Below the pieces are notes generated by a model. The model saw only the letters and a program-made list of their open reading frames with translations, did not search any database and was not told the DNA's origin. Shown piece by piece: positions 1 to 6,117 of a DNA stretch of 10,619 nt. The stretch is from the NCBI GenBank assembly GCA_027058345.1, contig JALUTC010000129.1, positions 1 through 10,619 of the forward strand, read 5' to 3'. Every line of letters starts with the position of its first letter. Within the stretch, counting starts at the first letter, position 1. Source of the stretch: an archaeon. GTDB lineage: Archaea > Hydrothermarchaeota > Hydrothermarchaeia > JALTZZ01 > JALUTC01. The translations under genes and the position numbers were made by a program.

Positions 1-65
1 TTCATAAATGCTTACATCCTTATACATCAATGCGAATATTAACTTTACCCTTAATATCATATTTT

Positions 66-587
66 ATGGAATTGGTTGAAAATATTATATATTCAATACA
101 TTTCTTTATTCCTGGATATTTAGCAAACATGTTTGCATTTTTATTAGGAGGGGGAAAACCTCTAGATTTTTACAAGAACTTCATAGATGGTAGGAGATTA
201 CTTGGTGATGGTGTCACAATAAGAGGAACATTCTTTGGAATATCTCTTGGCTTTCTATATGGGTTGATGTTTTATTACATGATTCCAAATCCATATCTAC
301 CAATAAATATTTATGAACTTTCAATAATATCATTTCTAATATCTCTTGGAGCAATACTTGGAGGAATGGTTGGAAGTTTTATAAAGAGGAGACTAGGATT
401 AAGAAGAGGAGCTCCATTTCCAATTCTTGATCAATTGAACTTTGTTATCGGAGGCATTGCTCTCTGTTATATTTATTACGAGATACCTACAAAAATTATA
501 CTTATATTGCTGATTATTACTCCAATATTTCATCTCTTATCAAATGTAATTGCTTATTTGTTAGGGATAAAGAAGGAAGCATGGTAG
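66..587 (+). CDS. carS: CDP-archaeol synthase (CDP-2,3-bis-O-geranylgeranyl-sn-glycerol synthase)
   Basis: Integral membrane enzyme of archaeal lipid synthesis. It joins CTP to unsaturated archaetidic acid to give CDP-archaeol, the precursor of all polar head groups. The 173-residue product has the family layout: an N-terminal hydrophobic segment with PGYLAN, then LGGGKPLDF and DGRRLLGDG near residues 27-49, TIRG at 51-54, further membrane segments, SFIKRR at 104-109, LDQLNF at 121-126 and a C-terminal TPIFHLLSNVIAY block. I chose ATG 66 over the in-frame ATG 30 because the family normally begins about 16 residues before the PGY/PAY motif; an AATATTAA TATA-like box at 35-42 would suit a leaderless start there. 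Two usually conserved residues differ: the Lys of GDGKT is Val50, and the Asp of the GD...GSFIKRR motif is Gly100. The stop overlaps cobY by 7 bp. The family assignment is secure; full activity is less so. Confidence 0.9.
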   Translation: MELVENIIYSIHFFIPGYLANMFAFLLGGGKPLDFYKNFIDGRRLLGDGVTIRGTFFGISLGFLYGLMFYYMIPNPYLPINIYELSIISFLISLGAILGGMVGSFIKRRLGLRRGAPFPILDQLNFVIGGIALCYIYYEIPTKIILILLIITPIFHLLSNVIAYLLGIKKEAW

Positions 588-1114
588 AAATTATACGTGC
601 GTTAATAATGGCCGGTGGGAAAGGTTCGAGACTATTTTACATAGAAAAACCACTTATAATATTCGATGGAAAATATTTAATAGATATCATATATGAAACG
701 TTAAAGGAATATTTTGATGAAATTTATGTTTCCGTATCAAAATATGTTCCAAAGACGTATAGACATTGTTTAAGAAAGGGTTACAATATTATATTTACGA
801 GTGGTGAAAGTTATTTATTAGATTTAAAATACTGTTTGAAAATTTTGAAATTTCCAACATTTGTATCTTCAGCAGATATTCCGCTTAATAAAAGAATTGT
901 TAATCTTCTCTTGGAAGAATTTAGTAAGGAAAGGGAAATTGACATCGTAACGTTAACGTATAAAAATAATCCAGTAGGTGTTTCGGTTTTTAGAAGATTT
1001 GGGAAAAGATATAAGAACGTTGATAGCGACTTATTTGATATAGATACGATTGAAGATATAATGGAATATGAGAAAAGGGGTCATCGCATTAACATTTCTC
1101 TTAATATTATCTAG
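581..1114 (+). CDS. cobY: GTP:adenosylcobinamide-phosphate guanylyltransferase, CobY-like
   Basis: Cytosolic nucleotidyltransferase of the MobA/CobY-like fold. CobY, the archaeal replacement for bacterial CobU, transfers GMP from GTP to adenosylcobinamide phosphate in cobamide nucleotide-loop assembly. The 177-residue protein has the N-terminal phosphate-binding loop ALIMAGGKGSR (7-17), EKPLI (22-26), a TSGESYLLDL block (73-82) matching the TSGKGYIEDL region of methanogen CobY, a metal-binding SSADIP (96-101), PVGVSV (131-136) and DLFDIDTIEDI (150-160), which corresponds to the CobY FNINT tail. It is a little shorter than the roughly 196-residue Methanocaldococcus enzyme. It starts inside the end of carS, behind a purine-rich GAAGGAAG, and its last 47 bp overlap the next gene. 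MobA or another sugar-nucleotide transferase is the alternative, but the tail motifs favour CobY. Confidence 0.8.
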   Translation: MVEIIRALIMAGGKGSRLFYIEKPLIIFDGKYLIDIIYETLKEYFDEIYVSVSKYVPKTYRHCLRKGYNIIFTSGESYLLDLKYCLKILKFPTFVSSADIPLNKRIVNLLLEEFSKEREIDIVTLTYKNNPVGVSVFRRFGKRYKNVDSDLFDIDTIEDIMEYEKRGHRINISLNII

Positions 1115-1691
1115 CTGCATTTATGAAAATTGTGGAAAAATTTCTAATAAAAATTCATCGAAAAATTTATTAAATAATCAAGAGGATAAAGAATTCGTTA
1201 AAAATTATATTATGTTCAATATACTATCGGAGGAAGAATTTATAACAGCAGTTCTAAATAAGACGGATTTTGGTATTTATATAAATATTGAAAGGAATTA
1301 TTATACGGAAGATTTTCAAGATGGATTAAAGGTTGCGATTGATTTTTGTAGAAAATTCACTGGTGAAGAATTTGGTGTAATATTTGATGTGAATGCAAGC
1401 GGTTATATATTGAAAGGAAGGAGTTCATCTGCTATGATAGCAGTTGCTTGTATAGCAATGATAAATAATTATAGATTAAAAAACGATACAATAGTAATTG
1501 GTGCAATATCATCGGATGGCTATCTATTACCTATTTATAATTTAGACAAGAAGCTCAAAATTGCGAAGAGACATGGTATTAAAGAAGTAATAATTCCATA
1601 TGATAATTCTCCAAGAAATTTTAAAGGGATAAAAATCGTAAAAGTTATAAATGTAGTTGATTCATTAAAATATATTTTGGATTACCATTAA
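1068..1691 (+). CDS. Exported Lon-like (S16 family) serine protease, small
   Basis: A 207-residue protein with an N-terminal export signal (MRK, then a hydrophobic stretch to residue 16) ending in LSSC at 14-17. This is either a degenerate lipobox with Cys17 as lipid anchor or a plain signal peptide or anchor. After a polar linker (18-45), residues from about 65 to the end match the Lon protease domain: DGLKVAIDFCRKFTG, then GRSSSAM with candidate nucleophile Ser119, GAISSDGYLLPI, LDKKLKIAKRHGIKEVIIP with candidate base Lys162, and a terminal VVDSLKYIL helix. Ser119 to Lys162 is 43 residues, the same as the Ser-Lys spacing in E. coli Lon (679/722) and Methanocaldococcus LonB (550/593). There is no AAA+ ATPase domain. 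Archaeal exported S16-like proteins are known (I associate them with COG1750). The start overlaps cobY by 47 bp; it is kept because only this ATG gives the signal sequence. The substrate is unknown, and the next gene's surface protein is the obvious candidate partner. Confidence 0.8.
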   Translation: MRKGVIALTFLLILSSCIYENCGKISNKNSSKNLLNNQEDKEFVKNYIMFNILSEEEFITAVLNKTDFGIYINIERNYYTEDFQDGLKVAIDFCRKFTGEEFGVIFDVNASGYILKGRSSSAMIAVACIAMINNYRLKNDTIVIGAISSDGYLLPIYNLDKKLKIAKRHGIKEVIIPYDNSPRNFKGIKIVKVINVVDSLKYILDYH

Positions 1692-1700
1692 AATTATATT

Positions 1701-4274
1701 ATGATTGCACTTCTCTTCCTATGCTTGTTAATTTTTATACAAATATCTTATTCGGATTGCATATTTAAGTACTCTATTCCAGAAGATGATCCAGATTGGG
1801 GATATGACGTTTACGAATGTAATATAAGCGATTTGTCAAGTGTTTATATACAATGGGGGGAAGATGTTTTAAAAATATCAAAGACAAAGAGATATAACGA
1901 ATTTTATATATATATAAATAATGAATCGTTAATTCCTTCAAGCATCATAATTGATGAAGGTGAAAAATATATTTATAAAAATATAATGGAAATCGAACAT
2001 ATTAAGTATTATGTTGATTCGAGGAAATCCCTTATAAAATTAATTTTGGAGAAGAGGCCCAGGATTTTACTTAGATATGGTATAGAGAAACCTTCTGTAT
2101 ATCCAGGAGAGAGATTTTCTGTCGATTTATTTTTAAAGAATTGCGGCACGTTAAATGCTAGGAATTTAACGGTTGAGATAAGTTACGATAAAATATTGAA
2201 ATTATTAAATGTAGAACCAGGAACTTTCTTTCCAATACTATCTCCTGATTGCAAGGATATAACGATTAGGATTATTTTTGAAGCAGGTGCCGTTTTAAAT
2301 ATTACGGAAACGACAATTTCGATTAAAGTATTGTATAATTATATCAATTTGATAAACAACGTTGTCCAATCAAATTATAAAGTTATAAAAATTCCGGTGA
2401 AGATTTTAGGAGGATTAGATGTTAAGATTTATAGGGATGTAAATTATCCGTGGGATATTAAAAGAAAGAAGCAAAGAAATTATGCAGAACCTGGAGAGAA
2501 GATATACATAACAGATATCGTAGAAGTTCATGGAACATGTAAAAAGGGATACATTTTATATATTAAGAATGAATATCCTTCGAGTTTAAAAGTTATAGGC
2601 GATAGCAACTTTGTTGGAAAGATAGATAAGGATGAAAAGGTATCTTTATCATATATATTGACGAGTGACAATGAGATAGAATTAATTCATAGAACTTTTG
2701 TAAAAATATATGATTTATGCTCAGGTTATAATTTTACTTACCTATCAAAACCGATAAAGATTATCTTCAAAAGGGTTACAAATATAACCTTTTATACAAT
2801 CTATACAATAGATGATGTTCAAATAAAAAGTAACAAGATTAAACTTGAACCTAATAAAACGTATGAATTCAAATCCAGTATAAAATACCTCGGAAATATT
2901 CCCTTAAGAAATGTTTCGATTGCATTTTCCATAGAAAATTCGACAAATGTTTTGTCAAAGAAATCATATACATTAAATAAAATATATCCAGGAGAAATCA
3001 TTTCTCTTACAATTTACCATTCGTTTAAAGAATACGGCGAATATTTTTTGAAAACAAAAATAACATACTTCGATGAATATCATAAGAGGTATGAAAAGGT
3101 TGAAAAAAGGATAAAATTATACGTAGGATTAATTATTAGACCAATTATTTTATATGATATAAAATATGATTATACAATAAATAAATATTTACTGGATGTT
3201 GAAACATTTATATTAAATGAGGGACAACTTATTGGAAGAGATATATGGATTAGGGTTGAATTTCCAGAAGAATTCCTTGTTAGAAATTATGAAGGTCTCG
3301 TAACAATTAAAGAAGGGAAAGCAATATATTATCTTGATAATCTAAAGCCAAAAGATTTGAAAAGGATATTTAAAATAGAATTTATTGTACCAAAAAAGGG
3401 TTTATACACAATCTATATATACATTACAAGTAAAGATCCATATGATAATATATATAACTATAAGTATAATTATACGATAAATGTTAAAAGATATATAATA
3501 TTTAAGGAGGCAAAAATAACCGTTAATGTATATTTTGAAAAGACAAGAAAGAGATACGTTGAAATACCTCTTGGATATAAAGCATTACTTATAACTGAGA
3601 TAAGTAATAATGGAAATGAAACAATAAGAATGAATCTTAAATATGATTTGAGTAAATTTATAAAGGTTGAGAGTGGAAAGAAGAATATAACGTTGACTTT
3701 AAAACCAGGAGAAAAAGTAACATTATTCCATAGCTTAAAACCTATATATTACGGAGTTTATAAAAATTATCTGGAAATTCGCAGCAAGGACTTCCTTAAA
3801 AAATTGCCATTCATAATCAATGTAACAGGTAAGAGTCCAAAATTCATATTCAAAATACACTTTAAGAAAAGTAAAAATAATAGCATTGTTTTAATTAAGG
3901 GGGAGAATGCTACGATAGAATATTTCGTTAAAAACATAGGAGATGTGTTTCTCGATATTTCCTTGATTATAGAAAATGAAACGATAAGCTTCACACTTAA
4001 TCCTGATGAAAGTATTATAGGAGAGATTAATGTAACAGCATTTAAAAATAAAACGATTCGCACATATTTAATCGTGAATAACTTCGATTATACTGTCGAG
4101 AAGAACCTCAATATTATTGTAATGGAAAGGAATGAAAGTATCAAAAAGGAAGTTATAAAGGAGAGGAAGATGCCATTAAAGATTCAGAAGGAAAGATTTA
4201 ATCCATTTCTTATAGGATTAGTACTGATAATAATAGTGACGATTCTTTTAATAATTAGAAAGATTTATTATTGA
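1701..4274 (+). CDS. Large cell-surface protein with repeated Ig-like (CARDB/COG1361-type) domains and C-terminal membrane anchor
   Basis: An 857-residue protein. Residues 1-18 form a signal peptide and 834-853 a single membrane segment followed by RKIYY, so almost all of it should lie outside the cell. After an N-terminal module (19-120) come about six beta-rich repeats of 90-120 residues (roughly 121-238, 239-357, 358-475, 476-597, 600-710, 715-808). Each carries the recurring pattern of PGE or PGEK, an alternating hydrophobic strand, N-x-G with x(2-4)-N or a variant, and a YxVxxxI-type closing strand. This resembles CARDB and archaeal S-layer-type COG1361 domains. There are about 19 N-x-S/T sequons, consistent with N-glycosylation. 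All six mature cysteines are in the N-terminal half, in apparent pairs 20/40, 148/184 and 280/340. A basic stalk (813-832) precedes the membrane. The gene starts 9 bp after the protease stop without a clear Shine-Dalgarno. It is not recognised as a named protein; a scaffold or adhesin role is a guess. Confidence 0.75.
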   Translation: MIALLFLCLLIFIQISYSDCIFKYSIPEDDPDWGYDVYECNISDLSSVYIQWGEDVLKISKTKRYNEFYIYINNESLIPSSIIIDEGEKYIYKNIMEIEHIKYYVDSRKSLIKLILEKRPRILLRYGIEKPSVYPGERFSVDLFLKNCGTLNARNLTVEISYDKILKLLNVEPGTFFPILSPDCKDITIRIIFEAGAVLNITETTISIKVLYNYINLINNVVQSNYKVIKIPVKILGGLDVKIYRDVNYPWDIKRKKQRNYAEPGEKIYITDIVEVHGTCKKGYILYIKNEYPSSLKVIGDSNFVGKIDKDEKVSLSYILTSDNEIELIHRTFVKIYDLCSGYNFTYLSKPIKIIFKRVTNITFYTIYTIDDVQIKSNKIKLEPNKTYEFKSSIKYLGNIPLRNVSIAFSIENSTNVLSKKSYTLNKIYPGEIISLTIYHSFKEYGEYFLKTKITYFDEYHKRYEKVEKRIKLYVGLIIRPIILYDIKYDYTINKYLLDVETFILNEGQLIGRDIWIRVEFPEEFLVRNYEGLVTIKEGKAIYYLDNLKPKDLKRIFKIEFIVPKKGLYTIYIYITSKDPYDNIYNYKYNYTINVKRYIIFKEAKITVNVYFEKTRKRYVEIPLGYKALLITEISNNGNETIRMNLKYDLSKFIKVESGKKNITLTLKPGEKVTLFHSLKPIYYGVYKNYLEIRSKDFLKKLPFIINVTGKSPKFIFKIHFKKSKNNSIVLIKGENATIEYFVKNIGDVFLDISLIIENETISFTLNPDESIIGEINVTAFKNKTIRTYLIVNNFDYTVEKNLNIIVMERNESIKKEVIKERKMPLKIQKERFNPFLIGLVLIIIVTILLIIRKIYY

Positions 4275-5203
4275 ATAATCTTATAGCCATTGTTGTTCGG
4301 CCTCGTAACTATAATCTTATCAATCATCTCCCTTTCATCCTTAAGCCTCTCCAATAATTCCTTTTTCTCCGCTATACAATATATCGTAGGCCCAAAAGAG
4401 CTTAAACCTGCACCATATGAATAGAGTTGGCAAATCTTTAAAAGGTTTTTCACATCATCATTTTGCAACGAAATCTCAATCCTCTTAAATCCATATCTTT
4501 GTATCAAATTTATTGCTGAGCCAAATCCTTCTATATCCTCTTCTAAAAGTGCAGGTATCATTTTCATCATAATTATCCTGCATAATTTTTCCACATCACT
4601 CTCAGGAATTGGGCAATACTTTTTAAATATTTCCAGCTCTCTTCCTCCATAAATTCTCGTTTTATTTTTCGGAATTACAAGTATAATATCCCATGGAAAA
4701 TCATATCTAAATAATAATCTTGCAGGCTTTGTCTTTGAAAAATCTGATGGTAAAAAATCAGGCTTTTCTTTAATGTTATGCCCCATATCAACTATAAATC
4801 CTCCATATTGAAAGGCATTTATTCCTATACCGGATGTTCCTCCCCGATTTACGAGGGAAGCCAATGTATAAATATCTAGGTTTAAATCGTTTAAAAATGT
4901 CAATATTTTTGCAACGGCTAAATATAGTTGTGTTGTTGAACCCAACCCTATATGTCTCTCGTAACCTTTCACTATCTTAATTTTAGCATATCTTTTTAAA
5001 TTAAGTCTATGAATTATTTCTTTTGCAACTCGTTCAATTTCCTTGCAATATTCTCCTTCAACGATTAATTTCTCAGATTCTTCAAACTCTATCTCAAAGC
5101 ATGGCTCTGATAGTGCAATTCCTACACCACCATCTAATCTGCCTAAACTTCCGTTTAAATCAATTAATGTTATATGAATTCTTGATGGCGTTATTATTTT
5201 CAT
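4268..5203 (-). CDS. mptG: Beta-ribofuranosylaminobenzene 5'-phosphate synthase (beta-RFAP synthase)
   Basis: Cytosolic GHMP-superfamily enzyme that condenses 4-hydroxybenzoate (or p-aminobenzoate) with phosphoribosyl diphosphate, releasing CO2 (in the pABA reaction) and pyrophosphate. This is the first step dedicated to the arylamine part of tetrahydromethanopterin. The 311-residue product is full length. It shows the N-terminal RIHITLIDLNG (8-18), GRLDGGVGIAL (21-31), the GHMP nucleotide/phosphate loop HIGLGSTTQL (84-93), RGGTSGIG (120-127), GGFIVDMGH (134-142), and the C-terminal glycine motif GAGLSSFGP (264-272). GLGSTTQ has Thr where I recall Gly in most relatives. The start is fused to the previous gene through a 4-bp ATGA overlap, implying translational coupling. 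The end converges with the surface-protein gene and overlaps it by 7 bp. Its place as last gene of an iron operon is unexpected. Confidence 0.88.
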   Translation of the reverse strand: MKIITPSRIHITLIDLNGSLGRLDGGVGIALSEPCFEIEFEESEKLIVEGEYCKEIERVAKEIIHRLNLKRYAKIKIVKGYERHIGLGSTTQLYLAVAKILTFLNDLNLDIYTLASLVNRGGTSGIGINAFQYGGFIVDMGHNIKEKPDFLPSDFSKTKPARLLFRYDFPWDIILVIPKNKTRIYGGRELEIFKKYCPIPESDVEKLCRIIMMKMIPALLEEDIEGFGSAINLIQRYGFKRIEISLQNDDVKNLLKICQLYSYGAGLSSFGPTIYCIAEKKELLERLKDEREMIDKIIVTRPNNNGYKIIQ

Positions 5204-5475
5204 ATATTTTTCACTTCTTCCTCACCTCTCTTCAACTCATTTTTCTGTTCCTCATCAATCTCCAATAATATTGATAGAAATTCACCAACATGTGTTTTTT
5301 CTTCCTTAGCTATGTCCAAAAAAATCTTTCTTATCCTTTCATCACTAACCATTCTCGCAAGTTGCTCGTATAAATTTATGGCATCCAATTCTGCTATGAT
5401 ACCAATTCTTAAAACTTGCTTCCTTATATCTTCTTCCTTTAAGTTTTTCATATCAAATGGTATTTTCGACAACAT
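5200..5475 (-). CDS. Encapsulated-ferritin-like (EncFtn-type) protein, stand-alone
   Basis: A 91-residue, two-helix ferritin-like protein. The family forms decameric ferroxidases that oxidise Fe(II) and usually feed iron into an encapsulin shell. Helix 1 carries IIAELDAINLYEQLARM (26-42) and helix 2 carries IAKEEKTHVGEFLSILL (55-71). Candidate ferroxidase ligands are Glu29, Glu59 and His62, spaced exactly as in Rhodospirillum EncFtn (32, 62, 65). The sequence closely resembles, from memory, the N-terminal ferritin-like domain fused to the Pyrococcus furiosus encapsulin, including the MLS start and the EEVK end. Here it stops where the shell domain would begin, by a clean TGA overlapping the RFAP synthase ATG, and no encapsulin is in the window. 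No obvious encapsulin-targeting tail is visible. The start is 6 bp after dtxR. Known family and iron-operon context agree on iron storage or detoxification. Confidence 0.85.
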   Translation of the reverse strand: MLSKIPFDMKNLKEEDIRKQVLRIGIIAELDAINLYEQLARMVSDERIRKIFLDIAKEEKTHVGEFLSILLEIDEEQKNELKRGEEEVKNI

Positions 5476-5481
5476 AAGTAT

Positions 5482-6117
5482 TTATTCTAAGTCCTTTACA
5501 TAAATTCTTTTCGCAATTTCCTTATCTATGCTTATCAAGCTTTCTCCTATTTTTATTATCACTGTGGGAGATTTCTGTTTGAGTATTATTCTCTTCCTCG
5601 GCATTAATCCATGGCTTATCAATGAATCGGTCAAGCTCTTACTTTCTGTAACGAAATAAACAATCTCAGCACTCTTTCCCGGTTTTAAGTCAGTTAACGG
5701 TTTTATAATTGATTCGATTTCTCTCCTTCTTTCTAAACAACACTTTCCTCTAGGAATCTCCCTTCCATGTGGGCAATATGGTGGATGGCCAAGAAATGTA
5801 CATATTTTGTCGGTTATTTCCTCGTCAACGATATGCTCAAACTTGCAGGCAAATTTTTCGAAAGATTCTTCCTTGACTTCAAACACATTATATAGCAAGA
5901 ACTCTGCAAGTCTATGCCTTCTTATTATATTCTTTGCTATTTCCTTCCCTTCTCCTATAAGATATATCTTATTATCCCTAATTTCTACGTACTTGTTATC
6001 TATCAGTTCCTTTAAGAATTTTTCATCGTATTTCTCCAAAAATTTTCTAATTGTATTCTCATTATTTTCTTCAAGAAGCCATATATATTCGAGTGCATCT
6101 TCCAGCTTTTCAACCAT
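5482..6117 (-). CDS. DtxR/MntR-family metal-dependent regulator with C-terminal FeoA-like domain
   Basis: A 211-residue, three-part regulator, predicted to sense Fe(II) (or Mn(II)) and repress the iron-uptake operon it belongs to. Residues 1-60 are a winged-helix DNA-binding region that looks shorter than usual. Residues 61-140 are the dimerisation and metal-binding domain: RRHRLAEFLL with His68, then CKFEHIVDEE with Cys91, Glu94 and His95, the DtxR ligand set. These are followed by LGHPPYCPHG (110-118) and GKCC (124-127), the Cys/His-rich form I recall from archaeal members. Residues 141-207 are an SH3-like FeoA domain (LTDLKPGKSAEIV ... LISHGLMPRKRI). The ATG directly abuts the feoB stop, and the ribosome-binding site lies in the last feoB codons. 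No separate feoA is seen, so the tail may be purely regulatory. Confidence 0.9.
   Translation of the reverse strand: MVEKLEDALEYIWLLEENNENTIRKFLEKYDEKFLKELIDNKYVEIRDNKIYLIGEGKEIAKNIIRRHRLAEFLLYNVFEVKEESFEKFACKFEHIVDEEITDKICTFLGHPPYCPHGREIPRGKCCLERRREIESIIKPLTDLKPGKSAEIVYFVTESKSLTDSLISHGLMPRKRIILKQKSPTVIIKIGESLISIDKEIAKRIYVKDLE

Noticed and set aside
30..65. Longer CarS starting at ATG 30
   Set aside because: The 12 added residues exceed the usual family N-terminus; a TATA-like box at 35-42 suits ATG 66. Not fully excluded.
1055..1120. Frameshift joining cobY and the S16 protease
   Set aside because: CobY ends at its normal family end, and the next frame begins with its own signal sequence; a 47-bp overlap is sufficient explanation.
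2819..4063. Minus-strand open frames inside the surface-protein gene
   Set aside because: No recognisable motif or start signal; the plus-strand frame has a signal peptide, repeats and membrane anchor.
5200..5475. Ferritin-like gene as a broken encapsulin fusion (pseudogene)
   Set aside because: The 4-bp stop/start overlap with an intact downstream gene and the lack of any shell-domain remnant indicate a genuine stand-alone gene.
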